The notes under the pieces were generated by a model that was not told the origin of the DNA, made no database searches, and worked only from the letters and a program-made list of their open reading frames with translations. Below are positions 15,985 through 25,600 of a stretch of DNA of 64,000 bases, in pieces (position 1 is the first letter of the stretch; each line of letters begins with the position of its first letter). Both the position numbers and the translations under genes were made by a program. This DNA comes from Arthrobacter pityocampae. GTDB taxonomy: Bacteria > Actinomycetota > Actinomycetes > Actinomycetales > Micrococcaceae. The stretch is from positions 496,001 to 560,000 of the forward strand of contig NZ_PRKW01000001.1 of NCBI RefSeq assembly GCF_002927275.1, read 5' to 3'.

Positions 15985-17085
15985 ATGACCACGCTCGGAC
16001 TGGAGGAGGAATACCTCCTCCTCGACCCGCAGACGGGACTGCCCGCCCACCACGCCGCCGAAGTGGAGAGGCTCCTCGCATCCCACCCCGAGGTCGGCTC
16101 CGACGAGATCCAGCGCGAACTGCTCTCGTGCCAGATCGAGACGGCCACCCCGGTCTGCGCCACCCTGACGGAGGCCGAGGAGTCCCTGCTGAACTTCCGG
16201 CGGCGGTTCGCTGACGCGGCGGCGCGCACGGGAAGTATCGGCGCGGCGACCGGTACGGCACCGCAGATCCCCCAGGCCTATCCGGAGCTCACCGACAAGC
16301 AGCGCTACGAGGACCTCCGGGCCAGCGCGCCCGGAATCGTCGGCGACCAGTTCGTCAACGGCCTCCACGTGCACGTGGGCGTGCCGGACCCCGAGCGGGG
16401 CGTGCAGGCCCTCAACCGGATCCGGCCGTGGATCCCCCTGCTGACGGCGCTCAGCGTGAACTCTCCGTACTGGCTCGGCCGTGACAGCGGTTTCGACAGC
16501 TGGCGGGTCATCCATTACCGCCGCTGGGCCGTGCAGGGGATCGCCCCGTATTTCGCGGACGCCGCCGACTACGAACGCCGCATCACCCGGCTCGCGGCCA
16601 CGGGCGCGATCCTCGACCGCGGTGTCCTCACCTGGGTGGCACGGCTCTCCGACCACTACCCCACGCTGGAACTCAGGGCGTGCGACGTCCAGCTCGAGGC
16701 GCAGGACGCCGTCCTGCTCGGCGCGCTGACCCGCGCGCTCGTCGTCACCGAACTGGAGGCAGCCGAGACCGGCGCCGCTCCCCTCGTCCCGGATCCGGAA
16801 CTGCTCGATGCCGCGCTCTGGCAGGCGGCACGCGACGGCATGGGACGGCACCTCATGGATCTCGCAACGGCCGAACCCGTCCCGGCGGAGCGGCACCTCG
16901 CGGCGTTCCTCGAGCACGTCGGCCCCGCCCTCGAGGCCGAGGGCGACACCGACTGGGTGAAGGCGGGCCTCGAGACTGTCGCCGACCGCGGCACCGGCGC
17001 GCAGCGCCAGCGGCGGGCCATGCACGACGGCGGCCCGCAGGCCCTGCTGTCCCTCTACACGGAGACGCTCACCGCGGAACCGTGA
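15985..17085 (+). CDS. Glutamate-cysteine ligase family 2 protein (YbdK-type carboxylate-amine ligase)
   Basis: The product is 366 residues from ATG 15985, chosen because GLEEEYLLLDP follows directly and a purine-rich site (ACGGAGT) lies just upstream. GCS2 signatures include the Glu cluster LEEEYLL, QFVNGLHVHVGVPD, NSPYWLGRDSGFDSWR and ELRACDVQ. YbdK-type enzymes show weak gamma-glutamylcysteine ligase activity in vitro. Since Actinobacteria use mycothiol rather than glutathione, the true substrate is unclear. It stands alone between the metal operon and a convergent alpha-galactosidase gene; the two stops are 30 bases apart with no clear terminator. Confidence 0.9.
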   Translation: MTTLGLEEEYLLLDPQTGLPAHHAAEVERLLASHPEVGSDEIQRELLSCQIETATPVCATLTEAEESLLNFRRRFADAAARTGSIGAATGTAPQIPQAYPELTDKQRYEDLRASAPGIVGDQFVNGLHVHVGVPDPERGVQALNRIRPWIPLLTALSVNSPYWLGRDSGFDSWRVIHYRRWAVQGIAPYFADAADYERRITRLAATGAILDRGVLTWVARLSDHYPTLELRACDVQLEAQDAVLLGALTRALVVTELEAAETGAAPLVPDPELLDAALWQAARDGMGRHLMDLATAEPVPAERHLAAFLEHVGPALEAEGDTDWVKAGLETVADRGTGAQRQRRAMHDGGPQALLSLYTETLTAEP

Positions 17086-17115
17086 GGTCCCACGCCGTCG
17101 CCCCGACGCGGCCGC

Positions 17116-19266
17116 CTACGCGCCGACCGCGCGGAACTCGATGAGCAGGCTCTGCTCGGGGACCAGCACGGGGGCCTGGAGGCCCGCCTGGGCCAGGGAG
17201 CGGCCGGACAGGCGCACCGGCCGCCCCTCGAGGGCCAGCTGCAGCCAGGCCAGCGGCGACTGCCCGTTGCCCGGGTGCCCCTCCTCCGGGACCGCGGGGC
17301 GCACCTCGTACAGGGCGTCGGGGTCGAGGCCCGGGAACGTGAGGGGACCCGGCGGGTAGCTCGCGCTCGACGCCGTGAGCGAGTACCCGAACAGGGCGCG
17401 GCGCCGGTCCTCCGAGATGATGCCCCGCAGGTCCATGGCCGGGTCCGGACACTCGGCATGCACCACGCTCCCGCGGTGCAGGTCGTCGCGCCATGACCGG
17501 TGGAGGCCTACGTAGCGGCCGAGGACCTCGTACTCCGCCTCCGTCAGGTCGGAGATGTCCCATTCGATGCCGAAGTGGCCGAAGATCGCGGTGGCCGCCC
17601 GGAACGGCAGGGTGTGGGCGCGACCGGTCGAGTGCGAGACCGGGCCGCCGATGTGCATGCCCAGCAGCTCCGGCGGCACGACGAGGCCCGTGTACTTCTG
17701 GTTCACGAGCCGCTCGATCGGGTCGATGCAGTCGCTCGTCCAGACGCGGTCCGTGCGGGCGAGGATCCCCAGGTCCACGCGGGCCCCGCCCGACGCGCAG
17801 CTCTCGATCTCGAGGCCCGGGTGCCGGCGGCGCAGTTCGTCGAGCAGCCGGTAGAGCGCGGCGACGTGCCGGTGGACGGCGGCCCGGCCCGTCCGCGCGT
17901 CCGCCGCCTCGAGGAGGTCCCGGTTGTGGTCCCACTTGACGTAGGCGATGTCGTTGGATGTCAGGATGTCGTCGAGCCGGTCGAGGATGTACGCGTAGGC
18001 GTCCGGGTTGCCCAGGTTGAGCACCTGCTGCTGGCGGCCCGGCAGCGGCAGGCGGCCTTCCGCCTGCAGGATCCAGTCCGGGTGGGCGCGCGCCAGGTCC
18101 GAGTCGGGGTTGACCATCTCGGGTTCGAACCACAGCCCGAACTCCATGCCGAGGCTCCGCACGTGGTCGATGATGGGCGCCAGCCCGTCGGGCCAGACCG
18201 TCTCGTCCACGTACCAGTCGCCGAGGCTGGTGGTGTCGTCGCGGCGCCCGCGGAACCAGCCGTCGTCGAGCACGAACCGTTCGACGCCGAGGGACGCCGC
18301 GCGGTCCGCGAGGGCCAGCAGGCGCGGGAGGTCCAGGGCGAAGTAGACGGCCTCCCAGGTGTTGAGCGTGACCGGTCGGGGGCGCCGCGGGTGGGTTGCG
18401 CGCGCGCGCAGGTCCCGGTGGAACCTGCCGGACAGCTCGTTGAGCCCCTGTCCCCAGGACCCGACGGCGGGCGGGGTGGAGTAGCTCTCCCCCGGCGCCA
18501 GGACGACTTCGCGGGGCGCGAGCACCTCGCCCGCCGCGAGGAACACGGAGCCTGCAGGGGTCTTCTCGGCGAGGACCTGCTGGTTGCCGCTCCAGGCGAG
18601 GTGGATGCCCTGGACGAGGCCGTGCTCGAAGCCGAAGCCGGAGGTTCCCGCGGCGAGGAGGACGGTGGCGTCCGCGCCCGGCCTGCCCCGCCTGCTGGTC
18701 CGCGAGTACGTGCCCGTCGTCAGGTCGTGACGCTGCGGCGACCGTTCGCGCAGGTGCCGTCCGGTCGTATCCAGGATCTCGGTCGCCGTGTGGCGCAGCG
18801 GGAAGAACAGGTTGAGGGCGCGCACCTCGTAGTCGTCGTCGCCCGTGTTGGTGAGCTCCAGGCTCTGCGTGAACAGGCCGGCTGCCGTCAGGCCGAGACG
18901 GGCGCGCACGGTGAGGCCGGCGGCGTCGTCGCGCGCCTCCACGAGGGCACCGTCGCCGCCGGGCTGCCGCTCCATCGAGGTCACGGTGAACCGCGGGTAG
19001 AGCCGGGCGCCCCCGCGGTCGCCGGTGAGGCCGGGGGTCCCCTGCCAGCCGGTGGATTCGAGGGGCAGCAGGGTCAGGAGGGCCGGGACGTCGATTCCGC
19101 CGGACACGCGCTGGGGCTGGTGCGCCGCGGTGATCCCGCGCAGCTCGTCAGGGCCCATGTCGCCGAGGTCGGGCCCCCAGTAGGCGATGGTCGGCAGGCC
19201 GTGGGGATGCGGATCCAGCACCACGCTGGTGCCGCCGCGGGAGAGGTGGAGGGGTTCGGACGTCAT
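17116..19266 (-). CDS. Alpha-galactosidase, glycoside hydrolase family 36
   Basis: The 716-residue enzyme hydrolyses terminal alpha-1,6-galactosyl residues, as in melibiose and raffinose. It has an N-terminal beta-sandwich (about 1-300), a TIM barrel with FVLDDGWFRGRRDD and GLWFEPEMVNPDSDL, and a C-terminal beta domain. The nucleophile is Asp446 in YVKWDHNRD and the acid/base is Asp512 in WTSDCID, both intact. No signal peptide is present, so the enzyme is cytoplasmic and needs imported oligosaccharides. No sugar transporter is adjacent. A perfect inverted repeat immediately upstream of the ATG suggests control by a local or distant repressor. Confidence 0.95.
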   Translation of the reverse strand: MTSEPLHLSRGGTSVVLDPHPHGLPTIAYWGPDLGDMGPDELRGITAAHQPQRVSGGIDVPALLTLLPLESTGWQGTPGLTGDRGGARLYPRFTVTSMERQPGGDGALVEARDDAAGLTVRARLGLTAAGLFTQSLELTNTGDDDYEVRALNLFFPLRHTATEILDTTGRHLRERSPQRHDLTTGTYSRTSRRGRPGADATVLLAAGTSGFGFEHGLVQGIHLAWSGNQQVLAEKTPAGSVFLAAGEVLAPREVVLAPGESYSTPPAVGSWGQGLNELSGRFHRDLRARATHPRRPRPVTLNTWEAVYFALDLPRLLALADRAASLGVERFVLDDGWFRGRRDDTTSLGDWYVDETVWPDGLAPIIDHVRSLGMEFGLWFEPEMVNPDSDLARAHPDWILQAEGRLPLPGRQQQVLNLGNPDAYAYILDRLDDILTSNDIAYVKWDHNRDLLEAADARTGRAAVHRHVAALYRLLDELRRRHPGLEIESCASGGARVDLGILARTDRVWTSDCIDPIERLVNQKYTGLVVPPELLGMHIGGPVSHSTGRAHTLPFRAATAIFGHFGIEWDISDLTEAEYEVLGRYVGLHRSWRDDLHRGSVVHAECPDPAMDLRGIISEDRRRALFGYSLTASSASYPPGPLTFPGLDPDALYEVRPAVPEEGHPGNGQSPLAWLQLALEGRPVRLSGRSLAQAGLQAPVLVPEQSLLIEFRAVGA

Positions 19267-19267
19267 A

Positions 19268-19292
19268 GGTTATTTTTATCGTGTAAATAACC
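19268..19292 (-). promoter_or_regulatory. Palindromic operator candidate at the alpha-galactosidase start
   Basis: GGTTATTT at 19268-19275 is repeated inverted as AAATAACC at 19285-19292 with a 9-base spacer. It is strikingly AT-rich against the background and begins 1 base upstream of the start codon. It could be a LacI- or ROK-type operator overlapping the promoter or leader. The regulator is not in the window. Confidence 0.6.
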
Positions 19293-19306
19293 CCCGGGCA
19301 ACACGC

Positions 19307-19534
19307 CTATCGGGCGCGGGTGTCCCGCCGGAGCAGGCCGACGATCAGGCAGAGCAGGCCGAGCAGGAGGGGGATCAGGGTGTAGAGCGTGTGGGTCCCG
19401 CCGAGATAGCTCATGATGAAGATGTACACGAACGTGCTGCCCACGAGGATCCAGCCGAGCACGATCAGGCCCCGGCCCCGACGGGGCGGCGGCAGCGGGG
19501 GGAGCCACGGCGGCGTCCTGTCAGTCCAGCTCAT
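19307..19534 (-). CDS. Small two-helix membrane protein, function unknown
   Basis: The product is 75 residues from ATG 19534. The N-terminal part is Pro/Arg-rich (WLPPLPPPRRGRG), followed by two hydrophobic segments (about residues 23-42 and 48-67) and a basic end. Longer readings of the frame would run into ssrA and were rejected. It shares no recognised domain. It lies between ssrA and the alpha-galactosidase gene on the same strand. A real gene is likely given the membrane-protein composition, but this is not certain. Confidence 0.6.
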   Translation of the reverse strand: MSWTDRTPPWLPPLPPPRRGRGLIVLGWILVGSTFVYIFIMSYLGGTHTLYTLIPLLLGLLCLIVGLLRRDTRAR

Positions 19535-19606
19535 GGCCCCAGTGTAGTTCGCTCTTCCGCCGCCGCTTCCGGGGGCGCACACCGCACCGTGCCGGCGCGG
19601 CAACGA

Positions 19607-19641
19607 CGAAGCGCTCCGCCGGGGACCGGCGGAGCGCTTCG
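19607..19641 (-). terminator. Terminator of ssrA
   Basis: Perfect 16-bp arms 19607-19622 and 19626-19641 around a 3-base loop lie 8 bases beyond the tmRNA CCA end on the minus strand. Confidence 0.88.
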
Positions 19642-19648
19642 TTGTGGG

Positions 19649-20016
19649 TGGTGGAGATGGCGGGAATTGAACCCGCGTCCGATGCAGTGTAGTCAGGGCT
19701 TCTCCGGGCGCAGTTCGCGTCGGTTTTTCTCGGCTCCAGTCATCGTGCGAACGAGTGACTGCCGAGCCCAGTTGTATAAGAGTCCCCCCGGTCCCTACAA
19801 CGAGGACCGGGAGCAGTGGCCCTCTAAATGACGCCAGTATCCGGGGCGAGAGCAAACCCGGGCTGACGGACTAGCTAGGCTGCTTAGGCAGCGAGAGCGA
19901 AGTCAGTGCGCTTTTGTTCGGCACTTATTGTTTTACAAGGAGCGTTTACGAGATAACCCTGTATCCTCGGCCCGCTTCCCCTGTCGCGACTAACATCGTC
20001 GAAACCTGTCATCCCC
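19649..20016 (-). ncRNA. ssrA: Transfer-messenger RNA (tmRNA)
   Basis: This 368-base RNA rescues stalled ribosomes with SmpB. The 5' end (GGGGAUG on the minus strand, 20016-20010) pairs with CAUCUCC near the 3' end, leaving a discriminator A and an encoded CCA at 19651-19649. The T arm GGUUCAAUUCC is visible. The tag frame reads A-E-Q-K-R-T-D-F-A-L-A-A then UAA, matching the actinobacterial ending FALAA that targets proteins for proteolysis. smpB lies about 500 bases upstream on the same strand. Confidence 0.96.
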
Positions 20017-20137
20017 ATGTTCAGTTATCAAATGTTCTGTTGATTCCTGTGCTGTCCGGCCCACCGGCCGTCCAGTTCCTCCACTCTACCGCACCCGTGG
20101 AATCCGGGGCAGGGCTTCGCCGCAGGTGAACGGACGG

Positions 20138-20512
20138 CTACTGCCCCAGCGTGGCCCCGAGGATGACGACGGGCGACTGCCAGAGGCGCACGACCACGAA
20201 GGCGAGGGTGACGAACGCGATGCCGAGGGCGGCGAGCGCGGTGGTCGCGGCCTGCTTGCGGCGGAACCCCCACCAGAAGATGGCCGCGTTGAGCACCAGC
20301 AGCACGGGCGAGATCCAGACGAGCACCTGCGCGAAGAAGACGTAGATGAGGAAGACGAACGGGATGAGGGAGAGGATCCCGACCGGCACCACGACGAGCA
20401 GCAGGATCAGATCCACGAGGGCGCCGAGCGTCACCCACCAGGGCCTCCTGTACCGGAGCTCCGACGCCTCGGGCTCCTCGTCCTCCTGGGTCTCCCAGAA
20501 GACGTCGCTCAT
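20138..20512 (-). CDS. Small membrane protein downstream of smpB, function unknown
   Basis: This 124-residue protein has an acidic N-terminus ([13 protein letters not shown]) followed by three or four hydrophobic segments, one of them [21 protein letters not shown]. Its ATG overlaps the smpB stop (ATGA), so the two are translationally coupled. No family is recognised with certainty. Position is the only clue to its role, and smpB genes are often followed by unrelated small genes. Confidence 0.72.
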   Translation of the reverse strand: MSDVFWETQEDEEPEASELRYRRPWWVTLGALVDLILLLVVVPVGILSLIPFVFLIYVFFAQVLVWISPVLLVLNAAIFWWGFRRKQAATTALAALGIAFVTLAFVVVRLWQSPVVILGATLGQ

Positions 20513-20982
20513 GCCCCGAGGTTCTTCTCGCGCATGGCGCGGAGCGCTTCCCGGTTGTCCTGCTTCTCGCGGAGGGTCTGCCGCTTGTCGTAGTCGCGCT
20601 TGCCGCGGGCCACGGCGATCTCCACCTTGGCCCTGCCGTTGAGGAAGTAGAGCTGCAGCGGCACGAGGGTGAAGCCCGACTCCCGGATCTTCTGCGAGAT
20701 CTTGGTGAGTTCCTCGCGGTGCAGCAGCAGCTTCCTCCGGCGGCGCGCGGCATGGTTGGTCCAGCTGCCCTGCGAGTACTCGGAGATGTGGATGCCTTCG
20801 AGCCAGAGCTCGTCGTTGTAGAAGACCGCGTAGCCGTCGACGAGGGAGGCGCGTCCTGCCCGCAGGGACTTCACCTCGGTGCCCATCAGGGCGAGCCCGG
20901 CCTCGTAGGTGTCGAGCACGGCGTAGTCGTGGAAGGCCTTCCGATTGGTGGCCACCACTTTCCGGCCACTTTCCTTCGGCAC
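20509..20982 (-). CDS. smpB: SsrA-binding protein
   Basis: This 157-residue RNA-binding protein is essential for trans-translation: it binds tmRNA and its C-terminal tail mimics the missing mRNA in the decoding centre. GTG at 20982 is chosen because AAGGAG lies 7 bases upstream and the conserved [11 protein letters not shown] follows; a farther ATG would add an unconserved leader. Motifs include [19 protein letters not shown] and the basic tail [15 protein letters not shown]. It follows the ftsE-ftsX-M23 genes, an arrangement widely conserved in Actinobacteria. Confidence 0.96.
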   Translation of the reverse strand: MPKESGRKVVATNRKAFHDYAVLDTYEAGLALMGTEVKSLRAGRASLVDGYAVFYNDELWLEGIHISEYSQGSWTNHAARRRRKLLLHREELTKISQKIRESGFTLVPLQLYFLNGRAKVEIAVARGKRDYDKRQTLREKQDNREALRAMREKNLGA

Positions 20983-21046
20983 GGCGATACTCCTTCTCGC
21001 GACACTGCTGCGGACGGCGGCCCGCGGGTGGGCAGTGCCTTCCATC

Positions 21047-22657
21047 CTACGACCCGAGCAGGCCGAGCGGGTCCACGAGCGTGCCGTTCAGCATGGTCTC
21101 GAAGTGGAGGTGGCAGCCCTTGGAGTTCCCGGTGGTGCCCGTGTACCCGATCAGCTGGCCCGCACTGACGCGCTGCCCCACCGAGACCACGGAGCTGGTG
21201 AGGTGGTAGTAGTTCGTCGCGAGCGCGTTGCCGCCGATCACGCCGTGGTTGAGGACGATCCGGTTGCCGGCGCCGAGCAGGGCATCCGAGTCCGCGTACC
21301 AGACCTCGCCGGCGGCGGGCGCGTACAGGGGTGTGCCGCAGGCGACCCCGTAGTCGAGGCCGGTGTGGACGTAGCCGCCCGTGCCGTTGAAGTCGATGGT
21401 CCCCACCGGCGTCGGGCGCCAGCCGAAGCCGGACGAGATCGGAGCGTTGACGGGGGACCTCAGGTCGAAGGCGGCCGGGCCCGTCGGCGCAGCCGCGGGA
21501 GGGTCCGGGATGACGGGAGGGCCCGGGATGACGGGCACCACGGGAGCGACGACCTGCGGCGGGACGGGCTCGGGAGCCGGCTTGTTCGCGGCCGCGGCTT
21601 CGGCGGCGAGTCGTGCCGTCTCGGCGGCTGCGGCGGCTTCGGCCTCGGCTCTCAGGCGCGCCTCCTCGGCGGCGGCTGCTACCTCGGCCTCCGCGCGGAC
21701 GCGCTCCTGCTCCGCCTTCCGGCGGGCCTCCTCCGCCTTCTGGCGGGCTTCCTCCGCCTTGCGCGCCTCCTCGATCTGGCGGCGCTGACGTTCGGCGATG
21801 TCCGCGTTGACCTTCCGTTGCGCCTTCTCGACGCCGGCCAGTTTCGCCTCGATGACGGGCTTCTGCTCCTGGAGCTTCTCGGACAGCGCCGAGGTGTCGG
21901 CGACGAGCTGGTCCACCGTGGCCTTCTCCTCTGCCGCGGCGTCGCGTGCCGACTGCTCGGCGGCGAGGGCGGCGTCCGCAGCCTCCTTGAGCCTGGTGAT
22001 CTCGGCCTCGACGGCGGTCAGGCGCTCCCGGCTGCTCGCGTTCGTCGCGGTGTGCTCGGACAGCCGCGTCATCGCGGCGTCCTGGCTGCGCAGGGCCTGG
22101 TCCACCAGGTCCATGGACCGGGTGAGGTCCTCGACGCCGTCGGCGCCCAGGAGCAGCGACACGTTGGTGGGGACGCCGCCGTTCTTGTAGGCCTCCGTGG
22201 CGATCTGGCCGATGACCTCGCGGGTCTCGGCCATCTCCTGCCGGTCCGCGCGGAGTTCCTCCTCGATCTTCGTCTTCGTCTCCTGCGCCAGATCGACGCG
22301 CACCGCAAGGGCACCGACCTCGTCCGTCGCCGTCTCGACCCGACCCTGGGCGTCTGCCAGGGACTGCTGCGCGGCGGGCAGCTGGTTCTGGTAGGTCTTG
22401 AGCGCACCGATGGTCTCCGCGATGTCCTCGTCGAGGTACTCCATGGACTGCTGGACCTCGACGACCTCTTTCTCGAGGGCACTCCTGCGGTCTTCGAGCT
22501 CGTCCGCCGCCACCGGGGTGCCGGAGCCGAGCGCGAGGGCCGCGACGAGCGCGATCGACAGACCCGCCGTGCCGCGGACGGCCTGGATCCGCTTGTCCTG
22601 TCGGAGCCGCAGCGAAGAGCCTGGTGGGCGGATGGATTCTCGGGCACTGGTCGTCAT
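21047..22657 (-). CDS. Secreted coiled-coil M23 (LytM) peptidoglycan endopeptidase linked to FtsEX
   Basis: The product is 536 residues from ATG 22657, 5 bases after ftsX. It has a signal peptide (hydrophobic core about residues 30-48), then a long heptad-rich coiled coil (about 52-350) very rich in Ala, Glu, Arg and Lys. A Pro/Val linker and a C-terminal M23 domain follow. Zinc and catalytic residues are intact: His431 and Asp435 in HTGLDYG, and His516/His518 in HLHFE. EnvC, the FtsEX partner in E. coli, has the same architecture but a degenerate LytM domain. Here the hydrolase itself could be activated by FtsEX, as with RipC (another enzyme class) in mycobacteria. Confidence 0.92.
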   Translation of the reverse strand: MTTSARESIRPPGSSLRLRQDKRIQAVRGTAGLSIALVAALALGSGTPVAADELEDRRSALEKEVVEVQQSMEYLDEDIAETIGALKTYQNQLPAAQQSLADAQGRVETATDEVGALAVRVDLAQETKTKIEEELRADRQEMAETREVIGQIATEAYKNGGVPTNVSLLLGADGVEDLTRSMDLVDQALRSQDAAMTRLSEHTATNASSRERLTAVEAEITRLKEAADAALAAEQSARDAAAEEKATVDQLVADTSALSEKLQEQKPVIEAKLAGVEKAQRKVNADIAERQRRQIEEARKAEEARQKAEEARRKAEQERVRAEAEVAAAAEEARLRAEAEAAAAAETARLAAEAAAANKPAPEPVPPQVVAPVVPVIPGPPVIPDPPAAAPTGPAAFDLRSPVNAPISSGFGWRPTPVGTIDFNGTGGYVHTGLDYGVACGTPLYAPAAGEVWYADSDALLGAGNRIVLNHGVIGGNALATNYYHLTSSVVSVGQRVSAGQLIGYTGTTGNSKGCHLHFETMLNGTLVDPLGLLGS

Positions 22658-22662
22658 CGCTG

Positions 22663-23577
22663 TCAGACCTTCACATAGCGGCGGAGGGTGAGCAGGGACG
22701 AGAGCCCTGCGAGGAGGGCGCCGAGCAGGATGAGCGCCGGCACCAGGAGCAGCACCTGCTGGGAGGAGATGAACGCCGTCTGCGGGAAGGTGTTCACGAG
22801 CCAGCCGTCGATCAGGAAGCGGGAGGCCCCCCACAGCGTCGCCGACGCGAGGACTGCCCCGATCACGGCGGCGATCACCCCCTCGAGGATGAACGGCAGC
22901 TGGATGACCGCCTTGGACGCCCCGACGAGGCGCATGATGCCGGTCTCCCGGCGGCGGCTGAAGGCCGAGAGCCGGATGGTCGTGGCGATCAGCAGGATGG
23001 CGCAGAACGTCATGATGCCGGCGATCGCGAGCGCGACGACGGACGCCCAGTTCATGTAGCGGAAGATCGTCTCGAGGAAGTCCCGCTGGTCGCTGACGGC
23101 GTCGACTCCCGGCTCCGAGGAGAACGCCTCGTCGATGACCTCGTACTTCTCGGCGTCGACCAGCCCGACCCGGAAGGATTCGGGCAGCTGGTCCGCGGTG
23201 ACGGAGTCGACGATCGGGGAGTTGGCGAACTGGTCGCGGAAGTGGCCGAGGGCCTCCTCCTGCGTCTCGTGGGTGACGGTGTCCACGTAGGGAGCGAACT
23301 GCTCGGACTCGAGCTTCGCCTCGATGGCGGCGCGCTGGTCGTCGGTCACCGGTCCGGCGGCGCAGCTCGCCGCGAAGGAGTTGTCCACGCAGAGGTAGAC
23401 GGTGACCTGGACGCGGTCGTACCAGTAACCCTTCATCTGGTTGATCTGCAGCTGGAACAGGCCGGCCGCACCCACGAAGGTCAGCGAGATGAACGTCACC
23501 AGGATCACCGAGGTGACCATGGACAGGTTGCGGCGGATGCCCGAGCCGATCTCGGACAGGATGAAGGCGACCCTCAT
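22663..23577 (-). CDS. ftsX: Cell division ABC transporter permease FtsX
   Basis: This 304-residue membrane protein has one N-terminal transmembrane helix, a large extracellular loop (about residues 45-165) and three C-terminal helices, the standard FtsX topology. The extracellular loop, with its Cys pair ([12 protein letters not shown]), is the part that recruits the wall hydrolase. The N-terminus [23 protein letters not shown] is characteristic. Its ATG overlaps the ftsE stop (ATGA), and the M23 peptidase gene follows after 5 bases, making a transmembrane signalling unit. Confidence 0.95.
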   Translation of the reverse strand: MRVAFILSEIGSGIRRNLSMVTSVILVTFISLTFVGAAGLFQLQINQMKGYWYDRVQVTVYLCVDNSFAASCAAGPVTDDQRAAIEAKLESEQFAPYVDTVTHETQEEALGHFRDQFANSPIVDSVTADQLPESFRVGLVDAEKYEVIDEAFSSEPGVDAVSDQRDFLETIFRYMNWASVVALAIAGIMTFCAILLIATTIRLSAFSRRRETGIMRLVGASKAVIQLPFILEGVIAAVIGAVLASATLWGASRFLIDGWLVNTFPQTAFISSQQVLLLVPALILLGALLAGLSSLLTLRRYVKV

Positions 23578-24278
23578 CCGGCCAGCACTTCGGGCCGGCC
23601 CACGTAGATGCCCTGCGCGTCGTCGCGCACCACCGACCCGCTGCGCAGTTCCACGACGCGCTTGCGCATCGTGTTCACGATGTCGTCGTCGTGCGTCGCC
23701 ATGACCACCGTGGTGCCGTTCTGGTTGATCGTGTCGAGGATCTTCATGATGCCCATGGAGGTGGTCGGGTCCAGGTTCCCGGTGGGCTCGTCCGCCAGCA
23801 GGATCCCGGGACGGTTGACGATCGCGCGGGCGATCGCGACGCGCTGCTGCTCGCCGCCGGAGAGCTCGTGCGGCATGCGGTTGTCCTTGCCCTCGAGGCC
23901 CACCGTGGCGAGGACGTCTGGGACGGTCTCGCGGATGACGGCGCGGCTCCTGCCGATGACCTGCATCGCGAAGGCGACGTTCGCGAAGACCGTCTTGTTG
24001 GGAAGGAGGCGGAAGTCCTGGAAGACGACGCCGATGCCCCGGCGCAGGCGGGGCACGCGCCAGCTGGGGATGTTCGCGACGTTCTGGCCGGCCACGTAGA
24101 CCGCACCCCGGGAGGCCCTGTCCTCCTTGAGGACCAGGCGGATGAACGTCGACTTGCCGGAACCCGAGGCGCCCACGAGGAAGACGAACTCACCGCGGTC
24201 GATGTCGAGTGAGACGGCATCGAGGGCGGGCTGCGCCGTGGTGTCGTAGGTCTTCGTGACGTCGTCGAATCTGATCAT
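23574..24278 (-). CDS. ftsE: Cell division ATP-binding protein FtsE
   Basis: This 234-residue ATPase partners FtsX at the division site and drives conformational signalling rather than transport. Walker [10 protein letters not shown], signature LSGGEQQR and Walker [13 protein letters not shown] are intact, and the N-terminus [10 protein letters not shown] is typical. ATG 24278 is preferred; a GTG two codons upstream at 24284 is possible. The 170-bp gap to prfB probably contains the operon promoter. The gene order ftsE-ftsX-M23-smpB-ssrA follows leftwards. Confidence 0.95.
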   Translation of the reverse strand: MIRFDDVTKTYDTTAQPALDAVSLDIDRGEFVFLVGASGSGKSTFIRLVLKEDRASRGAVYVAGQNVANIPSWRVPRLRRGIGVVFQDFRLLPNKTVFANVAFAMQVIGRSRAVIRETVPDVLATVGLEGKDNRMPHELSGGEQQRVAIARAIVNRPGILLADEPTGNLDPTTSMGIMKILDTINQNGTTVVMATHDDDIVNTMRKRVVELRSGSVVRDDAQGIYVGRPEVLAG

Positions 24279-24447
24279 GATCACTCTGCGCCCGTGGATC
24301 GCCGGGGCACGGGCATTGGCTCGGGAAAAGGAGCGCCGGCTCCTCGACTATAACGACTCGTCGAAAAACGCCCTATACCTGTGCGGTGTGTCGCGGGCAA
24401 GAACTCGAGCAGAAGACAAGTGGCTTGCGCCGAAAAGACGGGTAGGA

Positions 24448-25563
24448 CTAGGTAGTGTCGTTGCGGTTGTTCGTGCGCCAGCGGATGCCGGCGTCGATGA
24501 AGTCGTCGATCTCGCCGTCGAACACCGACGACGTGTTGCCGACCTCGTGGTTGGTCCGCAGGTCCTTGACCATCTGGTACGGGTTGAGCACGTAGGAGCG
24601 CATCTGGTCCCCCCAGGACGCCTTGACGTCACCCGCGAACGCCTTCTTCTCCGCGTCCTCCTGCTCCTTCTTCAGCAGCAGCAGCCGCGACTGGAGCACC
24701 CGCATGGCCGCGGCGCGGTTCTGGATCTGGGACTTCTCGTTCTGCATGGAGACGACCACCCCGGTGGGCAGGTGGGTCAGGCGGACCGCCGAGTCCGTGG
24801 TGTTGACCGACTGGCCGCCGGGCCCCGAGGACCGGAAGACGTCCACGCGGATCTCGTTGTCGGGGACCTCGATGACGTCCGTCCCCTCGATGAGCGGGAT
24901 GACCTCGACCGCGGCGAAGGACGTCTGGCGGCGCCCCTGGTTGTCGAAGGGGCTGATGCGCACGAGGCGGTGCGTCCCGGCCTCCACGGACAGCGTGCCG
25001 AAGGCGTAGGGCGCCTTGACCTCGAACGTCGCGGACTTGAGGCCGGCCTCCTCCGCGTAGGAGGTGTCGAGGACCTGGGTCGGGTAGCCGTGGCGTTCGG
25101 CCCAGCGCAGGTACATCCGCAGGAGCATCTCGGCGAAGTCGGCGGCGTCCACGCCCCCGGCGCCGGAGCGGATGGTGACGACGGCCTCGCGCTCGTCCCA
25201 CTCGCCGGCCAGCAGCGTGACGATCTCGAGGTCGTCGAGGGACCGGCCGAGGGAGACGAGCTCCCGCTCCGCCTCGGCGAGGGTGTCCTCGTCGCTCTCG
25301 TCCTGCGCGAGTCCCACGAGGACCTCGAGGTCGTCGATGCGGCTCTCCAGGGTCTCGAGGCGCTCCAGGGCCGACTGCCGGTGGGACAGCTTCGACGTCA
25401 CCTTCTGGCCCGCGGCGGGATCGTCCCAGAGATCCGGGGCTCCCGCTTCCTCGCTCAGTTCGGCGATGTCCTTGCGGATCCCCTCGACGTCGGACACCTG
25501 CTCGATCGACTGGTACTTGGCGCGGAGGGCGCGGATCTCTGCGGGAAAATCAGTGGTTGCCAT
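24448..25563 (-). CDS. prfB: Peptide chain release factor 2
   Basis: The 371-residue factor recognises UAA and UGA. The stop-codon-reading tripeptide SPF is present near residue 204, and the GGQ catalytic loop (GPGGQSVN) near 250, which triggers hydrolysis of peptidyl-tRNA. The frame is continuous from [10 protein letters not shown], so the autoregulatory +1 frameshift found in E. coli and many other bacteria is absent. It starts only 37 bases after the Tad-cluster stop on the same strand; read-through is possible, but it more likely has its own promoter. Confidence 0.96.
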   Translation of the reverse strand: MATTDFPAEIRALRAKYQSIEQVSDVEGIRKDIAELSEEAGAPDLWDDPAAGQKVTSKLSHRQSALERLETLESRIDDLEVLVGLAQDESDEDTLAEAERELVSLGRSLDDLEIVTLLAGEWDEREAVVTIRSGAGGVDAADFAEMLLRMYLRWAERHGYPTQVLDTSYAEEAGLKSATFEVKAPYAFGTLSVEAGTHRLVRISPFDNQGRRQTSFAAVEVIPLIEGTDVIEVPDNEIRVDVFRSSGPGGQSVNTTDSAVRLTHLPTGVVVSMQNEKSQIQNRAAAMRVLQSRLLLLKKEQEDAEKKAFAGDVKASWGDQMRSYVLNPYQMVKDLRTNHEVGNTSSVFDGEIDDFIDAGIRWRTNNRNDTT

Positions 25564-25600
25564 GGTCCGTCCAGCCTACGTCATGGGCTCTGCCGCCGGC

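Noticed and set aside
24448-25563. Programmed +1 frameshift in prfB
   Set aside because: The frame is continuous from the ATG through the SPF and GGQ motifs, with no in-frame UGA near codon 26.
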